Shown here: one piece after another, positions 1 through 10,840 of the stretch | How positions within the stretch are numbered: the stretch's first letter is position 1 | Layout of the letters: the number at the start of each line of letters is the position of its first letter | Source: Cochliopodium minus | Taxonomy: Eukaryota > Discosea > Himatismenida > Cochliopodiidae | NCBI GenBank assembly: GCA_024220525.1 | Contig: JAMYWO010000025.1 | Span: 169,914-206,540, forward strand | DNA: 36,627 nucleotides | Reading direction: 5' to 3' | Notes under the pieces: model-generated | Told to the model about the DNA's origin: nothing | What the model saw: only the letters and a program-made list of their open reading frames with translations | The model's database searches: none | Made by a program: the position numbers and the translations under genes

Positions 1-111
1 TATGTTTATGTATAAGATTATTAATCATCTAAAGTATATATTCAATCATGCTTTGCATATATAACCACAATGAAATCGATTTAAAAAAAATTTCTAACAT
101 TTAAATGGTAG

Positions 112-1302
112 GTTGGAAAGATGGTATTGGTTGGAAATGGAAACAGATGTTCAACAGAAAAACATATAGAGTTGGCAGCAAAAATGGGAGCAACAATTGC
201 GGTGATAGTGGGGAATTGGGAAACATGCAATTTCAAAGATCAAAGCGCCTCATCTTTCACGAATCAAATCCCAACAGTATGTATCGAAAGCAAACAAAAT
301 CAAACCATCAATCTCATCAACATGCTTTACAATGGCAATTATACAACGAATGGTTTGACGATCAAATTGAATGTGGTTAAGAATCCAGTGCAGAAGATGA
401 ATAAGGCTGGGATCATCTTCTATCAGGTATTCTTTTTGGGCATCTTTTTTATTGAGCTCATAGCGATTGGATTGAGGCTCATAGCATTTATAAAAGCAGA
501 TTCAGAGATCTTCACATTCCCCAAATTCGAATATATAATGATCATAACAGGTATCAAATTTAATCTCCACAATTATTTTAACCATTTTTTTTTTTTTTTC
601 TTTTCGAAAGTAATATTCACATCTGGAAGCTTCTTTATTGATCCAATTGGATATCACGGTATTTACACAAATTATCAATATTATTGCCTAATACAGCCCA
701 TAACCCTCATTTCCTTCACTATCATCTTCATGTCGATGTGCATCTACTTCACTGTAACAATTATCAGAATAAAGGGTCTTTCCATGTTATCCTACATTTA
801 TGTCTCCATCGGTATAGCAGCAGCCATCTTATGCATCACACTAAATCTATTTTTGGGAGCAAGATGTTCTCAATACGAATTCTCACAAACAAGCATGTAC
901 CATAAAATCAAAATCGTCATCACCGCATTTTATGGGGTTATGTTTTTAGCATTTTTGGTTAGATTTTTCATCTTGATGCATATGATCCTCTCCATCAAAT
1001 CTAATTCAAGTGATTCAGTTGAGAAAAAGAAGGAATATGTGAGATTTGTTGCACATATGATGTTGGTCTTTTTTGGCTATGTATTTTCCTATTCCTCTTT
1101 TATATCTCGTACCATCCCTTCCTCTTATGATCGACCTATCAAACTTCTTATTTATTATGGCATCTATTTCTTTGGTGTTGCTCTTTATTGTTTTGGCTTG
1201 ATATTTGTCTTCAAACCTAATACTTCCAAGGGTACATCAAGAACTGCATCTTCATCTGAATCAAAACAAAATAAATATTCAAATTTTAATGATGAGAACT
1301 GA
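112..1302 (+). CDS. PA-domain, seven-helix receptor-like membrane protein (5' partial)
   Basis: The N-terminal part reads GKMVLVGNGNRCSTEKH followed by AAKMGATIAVIVGN, a protease-associated (PA) domain pattern (strand, Cys loop, helix, 'AVIV' strand). About seven hydrophobic segments follow, so the protein looks like a 7TM receptor with an extracytoplasmic PA domain, and ends in a Ser-rich tail. The apparent ATG at 121 lies inside the PA domain. The frame is open from 112, just after an acceptor-like TAG at 109-111 with CTAAC upstream, so this is an internal exon and the signal peptide and start lie left of the window. A 60-base T-rich intron (551-610, phase 1) interrupts the helix region. 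It has no in-frame stop, so an unspliced translation would wrongly add 20 residues rich in Phe. Ligand and function are unknown. The PA call is from pattern only. Confidence 0.75.
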   Translation, partial: VGKMVLVGNGNRCSTEKHIELAAKMGATIAVIVGNWETCNFKDQSASSFTNQIPTVCIESKQNQTINLINMLYNGNYTTNGLTIKLNVVKNPVQKMNKAGIIFYQVFFLGIFFIELIAIGLRLIAFIKADSEIFTFPKFEYIMIITGIKFNLHNYFNHFFFFFFSKVIFTSGSFFIDPIGYHGIYTNYQYYCLIQPITLISFTIIFMSMCIYFTVTIIRIKGLSMLSYIYVSIGIAAAILCITLNLFLGARCSQYEFSQTSMYHKIKIVITAFYGVMFLAFLVRFFILMHMILSIKSNSSDSVEKKKEYVRFVAHMMLVFFGYVFSYSSFISRTIPSSYDRPIKLLIYYGIYFFGVALYCFGLIFVFKPNTSKGTSRTASSSESKQNKYSNFNDEN

Positions 1303-1348
1303 AATTTGGATAAAGAAGAAAATTAAATTTGTATTTTCACATTTTTGA

Positions 1349-1648
1349 TTAAATTTTCACATCTTTTTGTTCATTTATAATTTCCTTTTCATTTTCTTTT
1401 TTTCTAAAGTTTTTCTGAAAATTTTGACTAAAATTTGGTATAGGGATTGAGTTTTTGAAGTAGTAAAAAGCTGCCATAACTAATGTGGTTGTTACAACAT
1501 AAATATTTTTCTTGAATTCTGGGTCATTATCTATTAGTAAAACTGGTTCATATTCTATTGGTTTTTGAATTTTTTGTTCTTCTACTTTATTTTCAACAGG
1601 TAAAACTAAAACATCAATGCTTTTATGATCTAATTGATAGTCTTCCAT
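1349..1648 (-). CDS. small single-span membrane protein, unrecognised
   Basis: A single uninterrupted 99-codon frame. The first ~50 residues are acidic and polar, then comes one hydrophobic segment (YVVTTTLVMAAFYYF, about residues 50-64), then a Lys/Asn-rich tail ending in KDVKI. It lies 46 bases from the end of the 7TM gene, tail to tail. No family is recognised. The low complexity of the tail is typical of this genome's composition, but the mixed-composition N-terminal half and the clear membrane segment make a real gene more likely than chance. It could be a small organelle membrane subunit; this is not shown. Confidence 0.5.
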   Translation of the reverse strand: MEDYQLDHKSIDVLVLPVENKVEEQKIQKPIEYEPVLLIDNDPEFKKNIYVVTTTLVMAAFYYFKNSIPIPNFSQNFQKNFRKKENEKEIINEQKDVKI

Positions 1649-1963
1649 TTCAAGTTGTTTAGAATTTGGGGTTTTGATTTTTTGTTTTTTTTTAATTTTT
1701 GATTTGAATATTTTGGAAAAGAATCCTTCTTATCTTCCCAAGCTTAAAAAGATTTTCCATCTACTCAGGATTAACCGAAAAAAGTTTTAAAAGAAACAAA
1801 AAGAGGTTTTTAGTTCCAATCAACAATTATGTTTGTATAAACGAAGAGAAATTGAACAAAAAAAAAAAATGAAAACATTATCATCTTTTATTTCACAAAT
1901 TAAAGATTTCTTTTATTCAAATAAAACCCTTTTATCATTTTTTTTTATACTATAATTATATGC
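1649..1963. other. intergenic spacer
   Basis: This AT-rich spacer separates the small membrane protein and the first CHMP4 gene, both on the minus strand. I see no open frame with sensible composition, no RNA gene and no clear regulatory motif. The segment 1920-1963 lies directly downstream of the CHMP4 stop and probably holds its 3' end. Confidence 0.5.
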
Positions 1964-2975
1964 TTAATTCATCTCTTGTTCAAGAGCAGCAAATTCATCC
2001 TCTTCATCTACGACTTGAGTCTTTTTAGGGAAATTAGATTGGGGTACTTGAGGCAGAGTATTTCCAGTATTTGTTAACATTTCATCAATATTTTCATCTT
2101 CAAGATCTGCAAGCTCTTGATCCAATGCATCTTCATCAAACAAATCATTTCCAAGTGGGGTGGATATTGCATCAGAAATTGAATTTGCAACATCCATTTG
2201 ATCCCTAATATCGTCCATTGTATCATCCACATCATCAACAGACCTAATCATTTTAAATAATGTTGTTTTAAATGGATACTCCGAAATATTTAAAGCAAAA
2301 TATTAAAAAACTTTTCATATTTGTTTAAATTGTATTACTTTCATATTACAATATTTACTATCTCCTATTATGAATATTTTTATCACTAATAATAGGTAAT
2401 TTAAATTTATTTATAGCAATATTAAATATTTTGGATCAAATATTTATGTTGTGTTGATAAAAATAAAGATATCAAGAATGTTAATGAATTATTGTTATTA
2501 TGTTATTCTTTTTCTTTTTTCATTATAAAAATTCTTACATTTTATTATTTAGGCCTTGCATGGTTTGACTTACTTCTCTCATTACATTAATTACTTGCAT
2601 ATCTCCAGTCAATCCTTCAAGGGCGATTTTTTGCTGCTCCAATGAAAAGATTGTTCCTTCTATCTTTACTCTTTGATTTTCATACAATGCTTTTCTTTTC
2701 AATGCCATTTTGGCAGCTGTATAGGATTTTTAGAAAGGGATTATAAAAATATTATATTAAAAAAAATTTTATGAATGGGAGAATATACCTGTCTTATTTT
2801 TAGTTGCATTCTTTTTTGCAGTCAATAATTCTGTTTCTATTTTCTTTGTTAAGAATTCTACTTTTTTATTCAATAATTCGATTTGTGATTGTAAATTTTG
2901 TATAGTTCCTGTTGCATTAGGTGTTTCTTTTTTCTTCTTTCCAAATAGATTTGATAACATTTTTTTAATTTCCAA
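1964..2975 (-). CDS. CHMP4/Snf7-type ESCRT-III subunit, paralog A
   Basis: Three exons: 2975-2789, 2716-2539 and 2243-1964, giving 214 residues, normal for Snf7/Vps32/CHMP4. The N-terminus is basic (LSNLFGKKKKE). Then comes the helical hairpin with the family pattern 'ALKRKALYE...IEGTIFSLEQQKIALEG', then VDDVDDTMDDIRDQMD, then an acidic C-terminal half. The last residues, FAALEQEMN, resemble the C-terminal Bro1/ALIX-binding helix of yeast Snf7. The product should polymerise on endosomal and other membranes and drive inward budding and scission with Vps4. Introns are 72 bases (phase 1) and 295 bases (phase 2). A second Met at residue 6 is an alternative start. The related gene lies immediately upstream on the same strand. 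Confidence 0.93.
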
Positions 2976-3326
2976 AAAATAAGAAATGAATGAAACTCTT
3001 TGTTTTGGGATTGATTGAAAAGAGATTTTTTTTTTTTTAATATATATTTTTCTATTTTTAAGCTGAATAGAAATTTTTCTTTAAGAGAATATTCCTTTTC
3101 TTTTTTTATTTCAAATATATTTTTATTCTCTTAAATATTCATTTGTGATTAAAATTTTAAAGTTGAAAACTATCTCAATGATACACTTTGAATGAAAGAA
3201 ATTTTTTTGCTTGTTGTTTTTTGATTGAAAATTTCTTTATTTTGAAAAATAAAAAAAAATTGAGATTGGAAAGGAAAGTTTTATAAAAGATAAAATTTGG
3301 CTTTATTGAATGTACCAATGATAAGA
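2976..3326. other. spacer between the two CHMP4 genes
   Basis: AT-rich stretch with homopolymer T runs around 3030. It contains the promoter of paralog A and the 3' end of paralog B. No open frame or RNA is recognised. Confidence 0.5.
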
Positions 3327-3992
3327 TTACAAGTAATTCATTTCTTGTTCAAGAAGTTCTAATTCATCCTTTTCATCCTTTTCTTTTTTGATCTCCTCTT
3401 TTGTTTTTTGAGGTATATTAAAATCAATATTGAGATCATCATCAATTGCAAGATCTTCCAGCTCTTTCATAAACTCTTCTTCATCTATTGAATTATAAGA
3501 AATGGGAGTACAAATAATTTCGGAAATTGAATTGGCCATATCAGTTTGCTCCTTTATATCACTTATATGATCATCTACATTATCAACAGTCCTTCAGATA
3601 AAAATAAATTAATTTTAAATTATCCTTTTCAAAATTTATCTTTATTTTTACATTCCATCGTTTATACATTTCATTTTTTTGTTTACTCCCGTGAATACAT
3701 TTAATGATACCACATCTGCTAACAATCCTTCAAGAGTAATTTTCTCTTGTTCCAAAGAAAAGATAGATTCCATTATCAAGTTCAATTGTTTTTCATACAT
3801 TGCTTTTTTTCTAAGAGAGATTATTGCTTTGGGTTTGTTATTTACATTTATTTTGGCAAATTCCAATTCTTTTTCTATTTTTGATGTTAATAATATTTCT
3901 CTTTTTTTTAAAATCTCTAAGTGGGAATCCAACTTTGATATGGTCTCATCTGCTCTTGGAGCTTGTTTCTTTTGACCAAATAATTGATACAT
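3327..3992 (-). CDS. CHMP4/Snf7-type ESCRT-III subunit, paralog B
   Basis: Two exons, 3992-3652 and 3591-3327, give 201 residues. The order matches paralog A: basic start (MYQLFGQKKQAP), hairpin with MYEKQLNLIMESIFSLEQEK, MTVDNVDDHISDIKEQTDMA, and an acidic tail ending LELLEQEMNYL, a Bro1/ALIX-type terminal helix. The intron (60 bases, phase 2) sits at exactly the position of intron 2 of paralog A. Intron 1 of A is absent here, and the coding sequence runs straight through NNKPKAIISLRKK. Sequence identity with A looks modest, so the duplication is not recent. Subfunctionalised ESCRT-III filament subunits are the likely meaning. Confidence 0.9.
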
Positions 3993-4145
3993 TTTTTTTT
4001 TTTATATTTTAAATATTCTTTGATAACATTCTCTGATTAAATTTCAAAGAAAATGAATTTCTCAAATTCTTTTTTTTTATATTATCAACAAGTCAAATTT
4101 CAATTAATAATCTTATTTGATTTGAATATAGAACAAATAATAATT

Positions 4146-6110
4146 TTAAATTGTTTTTTCTTTCAATCTACACCTCCAAACTTCAGATATAATTTCAGAA
4201 GGGTTTTTCAAGGAAAGATCAATATCATCTTTCAAAGAAAAAGAATTTCCTTCATAATTTTTAACGAAGAAATTTCCAGAAGCCTCAAACTCTTTTTTTG
4301 TGGTGAAGCGAAACTCTTTTTCAATGATCCTAACATTCTCTATTTTTTCGTCTTCTTTAAAGGGAACGTGAGAAAATAGAGATAGAATATCCTTATCTTT
4401 TTTCTGGATGAGTTTAAGTAATCTAAAACTCCACTTGCAAGAGGGTAGAAAAGGATTTAAATCACTAAAAGTTGCTCCACTGATACCCCTTGCTTCATAC
4501 CTTTTAAAAAAGAGGAAATTAAAGATTTGGAAAAAGTAAAAAATTTCAATATTGTACCATAATTGCATTTCTATTCTCGGATGATGAGGAGCAACAAAAG
4601 TTGAGGGCTTGCAAATTTTTTTTTTATTCATTTTAATTGGTTTAAATAAAAGAAAAGAAAAATTATTACAGGTTTATTTTCTTTGCAAGTTAAAAAACTG
4701 AATTCAAACAATCTCCATTCTTTTCCATCGAATCCTTCAACGCAACAAACCCTCCTGACAGGTTTTTGTTCAATTCCTATAACATCAAAAACACCAAAAG
4801 AGTTGATAACACGTAAAGGAAGCAAGACACGATAAACATCATTCAAAAATTTGATGAGAGGAAATTTGTTGAAAGAATAATTAAGAGTCCCTTTGTCATA
4901 CAACCAAGCATAGCAAAAAAAAGAACAGTAAGGAAATTGTAAAATACTTCCGACAAGCCAAAAAGAAAATAAAAATAGAGGAAAATAATCTTGGAAAGAA
5001 AAATAGTAGAGAAACATTCTAAAGTTTTCGAAATTAGTGGTGTTAAAATCGAAAAGAAACAAACTCAGGAAAAATGTTAAAATATTGAAATTTCCATAAT
5101 TTCCGCAAAGCCAAATTCCGATTTGAAGTCCCATTAGTGAAACGATGCTGGGTACTTTGATCCACCTTGGTCCAATCAGTGAAGTGAAAGGAGCTACCAT
5201 TTCCACGAAAAACATAGCAAAGAGACCCACTTTAAAAAACAAGGCAGGTAATTTTTCAACGCTCCATGCTAATCTTGAAGGCTAATAAATAATTTTTTTT
5301 TTCATTTTTTTACATTTTTTTTATTTTTTTTTTTTTTACAATGGGCTGCCATGTCATGAAAGATTTTAAATACATCATGTGATTCCAAAAATCTCCCATG
5401 AACTTTTTTTTCCCAAAACCCAACATCAATTTCAAAAATAAAAGTCTAATTGCCATCACAGCAAGTATATGAGGGTTTCTAGAAATACTCAAGTTAAGTA
5501 AATTCAATTTAGGCATGAAAATGCACAAAAAGGTTGTTTCTATAGTCAAATTATCCCAAGGGAACCAACTTTTTTATTTTTTTATTTTTTATTGTTTTAT
5601 GTTTTTCATTTCATTTTAATTTTAATTTTACCAAAAGTCGTTGGACATTGTCACAATTGAGATTGCACAAATGTAACTTGTAATGAACATCATGTCGCTC
5701 TGAACTCCAATTATTCCTAACAAAGAAAATAGAATTCCTAAGTCTGTTTTTGTGTTGATTAAGTAAAAAATAGGAAATAACAATAAGATAAAAATTTAAA
5801 AATTTAAATATTTAATTTTATAAATTATATATTAAATTTTAATTGGATTACATGGAACCATCTTCAGGAATGTGTTGGATCTGTTTATCCATGATAATGT
5901 TGGAAAATATAAATACTTCATATTTCCTGTATATTTTTCTATATGATCCAACAATTCTTTAACTGGATGTATTTTGAGGATATACTTCAATTGGGTGCTT
6001 ATTGATAAGAACCATATAAGATTTGATAGGAATATAAGCCTCAATATGATACCATAAAGAATTAATTCTCCTTGCAAAGATGAATCCATTTTTTTTTTAT
6101 TTTTATTCAA
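4146..6110 (-). CDS. lipase maturation factor (LMF1/LMF2 family)
   Basis: Six exons: 6110-5852, 5743-5632, 5568-5340, 5281-4670, 4607-4558 and 4500-4146. They give 538 residues (531 from the second Met), close to the family length. The LMF pattern is clear from end to end: an N-terminal membrane segment with FPTLSWINRSN, then WFPWDNLTIETTFL (family 'Q/PWDNLLLETGFL'), RLLFLKLMLGFGKKK, SRLAWSVEKLP, VEMVAPFTSLIGPR, LCGNYGNFNILTF, VINSFGVFDVIG, and PSTFVAPHHPRIEMQLW. The product is a polytopic ER membrane protein; in animals LMF1 is required for folding and dimerisation of secreted lipases. What the client is here is not shown. The 50-base fifth exon carries the conserved VAPHHPR motif. The last exon after LPSCKWSFRLL is divergent and ends with a Lys-rich tail. 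Confidence 0.9.
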
Positions 6111-6382
6111 AAATGGGTGAAATTTTGATATTTTCTTTGTGAATGATAGATTTAAAAGTGAAAGACATGAAAAGATTCAATTTCTTTTTAATTTTTTTTC
6201 AAAAAAAAAGAATAAATTTTCAATTAAAATTCTTATTTTGGATTATTTACTTCCCAAAACACTTCCATTTAAAGTAAACATCCCCTTTAAATATTGTTTA
6301 AAATCTGTCTTAAATTTTTTATTGTGATCAAGAAATGAAAAAGCAAAAAAAATGATTTATAAACAAAATAAAATAAAAATTG
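6111..6382. promoter_or_regulatory. divergent promoter region between LMF and the ankyrin gene
   Basis: This 272-base AT-rich gap separates two genes read outward from it and so must hold both promoters. I see no defined element in it. Short open frames here have only low-complexity composition. Confidence 0.45.
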
Positions 6383-8576
6383 ATGAAAGATTTGATATCC
6401 ACAAGGTTGAATTTAAATTATATATTAAAGATATTGTGATATCATCAGAATATTAGGGATAAACAATTTTTTTTTTTTGCAATAGGAATTTCTTCAATAA
6501 TGGAAAAAAATTGGTTGAGGCAATGGTGAAAGGAGATTTTGGAGATTCAAAGCAAATGATGGAGAAATTAAATGAAGATCAGATAGAAGAATTGTTTGAG
6601 AATAAATTCGATATACTTATTATAAAAGGTTATCAAGAGATATTAGGCTATTTGAGTGATTATTTTCACAAGAAAAAGGATATGGAGAAAGCTATTTATT
6701 ATGGATGTGGTGGAGGTAAAGATATAGAATGTATAAAGGAATTGATTGGATCAAATACGAGCATGAATAAGACGGGATTGGAAGCATCTTGCTTGAATCC
6801 AAAGAATAAAGAGATAATTGAATTGATGATAACAAAAGGAACATTGATAACGGATCAAGCTATCAAGAATGTATGCAGGACAGGAGATAAGGAATATATA
6901 GAGTATTTCATGAAGAAATATCTCAAGAAAGAATCATTTGAAGGAATAAGTGAAAGTAATAATGAGGAATTATTCTTAGAATATTTCAATTCTTTGACAA
7001 ATAATAAATATATTGGAGATTATGAAAATCAAAAAGATGAAGAAGATGGAAAAGATTCTCCTTCCAAAAAAAAGCAAAAAACAACAATTTTCGAAGAGGG
7101 ACTTTGTGGGAGCAGTTCGGGTGGGCATGTAAAAAGATTCCAGCTGATGCTAAAACAAGGAGCAAACAAAATAGAAAAGGCATTCGAATTGGCAGTGAAA
7201 AACAACCAAATAAAAATAATAGAGTACCTGATAGAAAACAAATTGAAAATGAAATACAACTATATCACCGAACAAGAAATAGATTGGAGCATGGTCCTGC
7301 AAGAAAGTTGCAAAATGGGACAATTTATGATGGTTCGTACATCCATAGATAAAGGAGCAAAAAAAAAAAACGCTGCATTTAGACTTTCTTGCGAGAATGG
7401 ATTCATTGAAATATCCAAATTCCTGATCGAAAAGGGAGCTTCCCATTTTGAGCGTGCTCTGGCTTGTTGTAGTGGGAATGTGCCTTTCTCCTCTGAATAT
7501 CTTTACAACATAAATCCTGAACATAACAAAAAGAAGCCAGAAAACAAGATGACGATTGATAAAAGGTGCAAGGGAATAGAGTTTCTCGCAGAAAAGAAAA
7601 TAGATGTCAATTTCAACCATTCCATTGCTATTTACCTCGCTTCTCAAAACAGAAGTGTCAAACCTTTCCTTCATCTTTTGTATTATGGCTCTTACACCTC
7701 TTACAAACTTGGCAACTTGAATGAGAAAGAGAACCTAATCGACACCACTTCTAATCTTTCCATCATAGAGATATTAAAAGATTATCACTCTGGAAATCTT
7801 TGGAAATTGGACCGTCATCACCTCTTTCCGAAATCTTTTCGTACATTGGTTTTTACTTTCCTTCTTTGCATTAAAACTTGTTTTAATCTAAAAATACCCA
7901 AATTTCTTTTACCTTACGTCATTTTACCTCTTTCTTACCACATCATCAATCAAAACTCCCTTATTCAAAGAGAAAAGCTCAATACTTTTGTTCAAATACG
8001 AGACGACTCAGAAGAAGATGAGGAAGAAGTTTACAGCATCAAACAAATTAATACTTGGCTGAGAGAAAATAAAATTTCCATTTTAGAGCGTTCAAAATGT
8101 CTGATATCAGGTATCCAAAAAGGTAAGAATAATTTGTTTTAAAAAATTTTTTATTTTAAAATTTAAAGTTAAAATCTTTTTTTTTAAAAGGATATTATAA
8201 GTTGGATATGGGAGATATTGTTTTAAGTGATAATTGTACCAAATGCAGCAAATCCTTGGAATGTAGAGTCAGGGATGTTATCACTCAATCTAATTATAGT
8301 GAAGAGGTTTTCTTTTGCATGCATTGTGGGAATGGCTTAAGTGTTTCTAAAATGTGTTTAGGAAAAGCCGAATTTTGTGGAATTGGTGATCTTTGCCATT
8401 GTGAATTATGTAATGGTAAATAAAAATAAAAGTTCTCAAACTCTTTTGAAAGTATTTTTTAATTAGGATTTGGAAGATGTTTTAGTTCAAAAAGAATGGA
8501 GCATTGTGATAAATGTGGTTCCCATTATTTTTCTGGGAGATTTGGTTTCGATTGTAATAAGTGCAGTTTAAATTAA
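6383..8576 (+). CDS. ankyrin-repeat protein with C-terminal cysteine-rich module
   Basis: Best model: exons 6383-6405, 6486-8122, 8191-8415 and 8467-8576, 664 residues. The first, 23-base exon is inferred: MKDLISTR joins in phase to NFFNNGKKLVEAM. Without it the large frame has no ATG before residue MVKGDFG. The first ~420 residues are degenerate ankyrin repeats (for example NKEIIELMITKGTLITDQAIKNVCRTGD, CENGFIEISKFLIEKGA). Next come a hydrophobic Leu/Pro segment (LPYVILPLSYHII) and an acidic patch (DDSEEDEEEV). The two last exons encode about 111 residues with 15 cysteines in CxxC-type pairs (CTKC, CMHC, CELC, CDKC, CNKC), most likely binding zinc. It probably acts as a protein-binding adaptor. 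I do not recognise the Cys-rich family. Confidence 0.82.
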
Positions 8577-8807
8577 TTGCAAAAGTAAAATTATTTTTGT
8601 TAATACATTCAAATTTTGATTGTGAATTCACATTTGTTAAAATGAATTTAATTTTATGGATTTTCTATTCAAGATCAGCTAAAATAGAATCAATTCAATT
8701 AATAAAAAATTTGCCGAAAATATTAAAATTATTAAATATTTTGCTTTTTTAGATCTCAAAAAAGATAAAAAAAAAAATAAAAATTAAAAATTAAAAAAAA
8801 AATTAAA

Positions 8808-10665
8808 ATGAGAAACACTTTGAAGTTCAAATTTATTGCAAAGAATAAAAAATACAGTTTCAGGGATTATAATACAGTTGCAAATCATCTCTCCAACATC
8901 AAAGAGGCCGCAACATTCAATATTAATATTATTTCCAAAAATTTAATAGCAGAGGGAAATGATATCATCAAATTCGGATTGGGGTAAACATGAAAATAAA
9001 ATAAATAAGCATTTAAATTTATTCAATATTTTAAAAAGTCAATCACCATTTCCTATACCAAACGAATTACAAGAATCATTCAAAGAGAATTGTGGAAAAA
9101 ATGATTACATAGAATCATCAGGTTAAAAAATTTTTAATGCTTCGGCGAATTTCTTTTTTTTATATATATATTTTTCTCCGAAAATTATTTATATATTTAT
9201 TCAAAAATCCTCATCAAAAAAATGAAAATCTTAGGATTATCAGAATTGAGATCATCAATCTGTTCATTCTACAAAAAAAGACACAACAAAGAATTTGATG
9301 AAAATCAAATATTGATAGGAAGTGGGACAAAGCCTTTATTCTTTTTGTTGCAAATGATATATGATGGTCAACTTATCTTGCCATCTCCTTCATGGTCTGA
9401 TTATTCTCCACAAGCTTCAATATTGAACAAAAAAAGCACACAATGGATAGATACTACTTTTGAGAGCAAGTGGAAGTTGACACCTCAAATAACCGAAGAA
9501 TTTTTACAAAAAAACTTTACAAACAGCCCAAGTAAAATAATAAAAAAATAACCCAACAATTATTAAAATGTTTTAAAAAAAATTTTATAAAAATTTATTG
9601 ATTTAAATAGCTCCACCTCTTCTTGTTTTAAATTCCCCAAGCAATCCAACTGGTATTTCTTATGAAGAAAAAGAGTTGAAAGAAATTTCAGAGGTTTTGA
9701 AAAAATATAACACTGTGGTTGTTTCAGATGAAATATATGGAGAACTATATTATAAAAGTGATGATAAAAAAATACTTTGTCCAAGTATTTCAACATATTA
9801 TCCTGAAGGAACAATCATTTCTTCTGGAATCAGCAAGGTAATCTCCATTTTTTTTTTTTTGATAAAGTAATTGATTAACTATTTTACTTTTGGTTCTATT
9901 TTTTTAAAAGTTTGTTGGAGCTGGAGGATGGAGAGTTGGTTATTTTATTTTTCCAAAAAGACTTGAATATCTCCAAAAAATCATGAGAAATGGTAAAAAG
10001 AATATTAAAAAACAAATAATTCTTGTTTTTTTTTTGATTTTTTTTGATTCTTCATTTCTTTATATTAGTGATGTCTGAATCTCATTCAACAGTAAGTGCT
10101 CCTGCTCAATTTGCTTCAATCAATGCATATGATCAGTTTGATCAAATACAAGATAATTATTTGATTCCTTCTATCAAGATTTTGAAAGTTGTATCCAAAA
10201 AAATGTTTGAAATTTTCTCTTCATTCGAACACAAAGAAAAAAAAATTAAAGGTGAAAAAAAGAAAGAAATAAAAAACAATTTATTTTCTTTTATTATTAC
10301 AAGCCATTTCATTTATTTTTTTTTAAAAAATAGTTCATTTGTCTGATGGAGCATTTTATTTTTTCCTTTCATTCGAAGATTTTAAATCAGAATTGTCAAA
10401 AAAAGGAATAAATTCTTCAAATAAATTGTGTGACACTATTCTTAGAGAATCTGGTGTTGCAATGTTATCAGGTTCTAATTTTGGGAGACCTGATGAAGAG
10501 TTAACAATGAGAACAAGTTATGTTGATTTTAATGGAGATGTTGCAATCAAACTTTTCAAAGAATCTGGAAATCTTTCTGAAGAGAAAATTCTTGAAACTT
10601 GTTCGAGATGTATTAATGGAGCGAATAGAATTGTTGAATGGTTGAAATTAAATTTGGAAAAATAA
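8808..10665 (+). CDS. PLP-dependent class I/II aminotransferase
   Basis: Seven exons: 8808-8983, 9039-9121, 9235-9531, 9611-9837, 9911-9992, 10069-10251 and 10334-10665, giving 459 residues. The fold-type I aminotransferase landmarks occur in order: FGLGQSPFPIP near the N-terminus, GSGTKPLFFLLQ, LNSPSNPTG (cofactor Asn), VVSDEIYGEL (Asp pairing with the pyridoxal nitrogen), SSGISKFVGAGGWRVGYF with the Schiff-base lysine at about 261, and RTSYVDF with the substrate-carboxylate arginine. The overall pattern is like prokaryote-type aspartate aminotransferases, but the substrate cannot be told from this. No transit peptide is obvious, although the start is basic (MRNTLKFKFIAKNKK). The catalytic lysine is the last codon of exon 4. 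Confidence 0.93.
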
Positions 10666-10840
10666 AACAGTTTTTTTTGAGAAATAAAAAAATAAAATAA
10701 AAAATAATTGAGAAAATAATATTTTTTTTTTGTTAGTTTCACATAAAGTTTTCTTTTTTCCATTTCAAAATTTTAATTAAAAAATAAAAAAAAATTGAAT
10801 TTATTGCAAAAACAAACTTTTTTGTTGTTTTCAAAAGAAA

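Noticed and set aside
1-111. Upstream coding exon of the 7TM gene within the window
   Set aside because: The stretch is AT-rich with stops in all frames and looks like the 3' part of an intron. No exon could be supported.
6139-6327. 62-codon plus-strand frame between the LMF and ankyrin genes
   Set aside because: Low-complexity Lys/Phe/Asn composition, no splice partner, and it lies in the shared promoter region.
7029-7674. Minus-strand frames of up to 174 codons inside the ankyrin gene
   Set aside because: Antisense of clear ankyrin coding. The composition (Phe/Tyr/Cys-rich) is that expected for the complement of Lys/Glu-rich exons.
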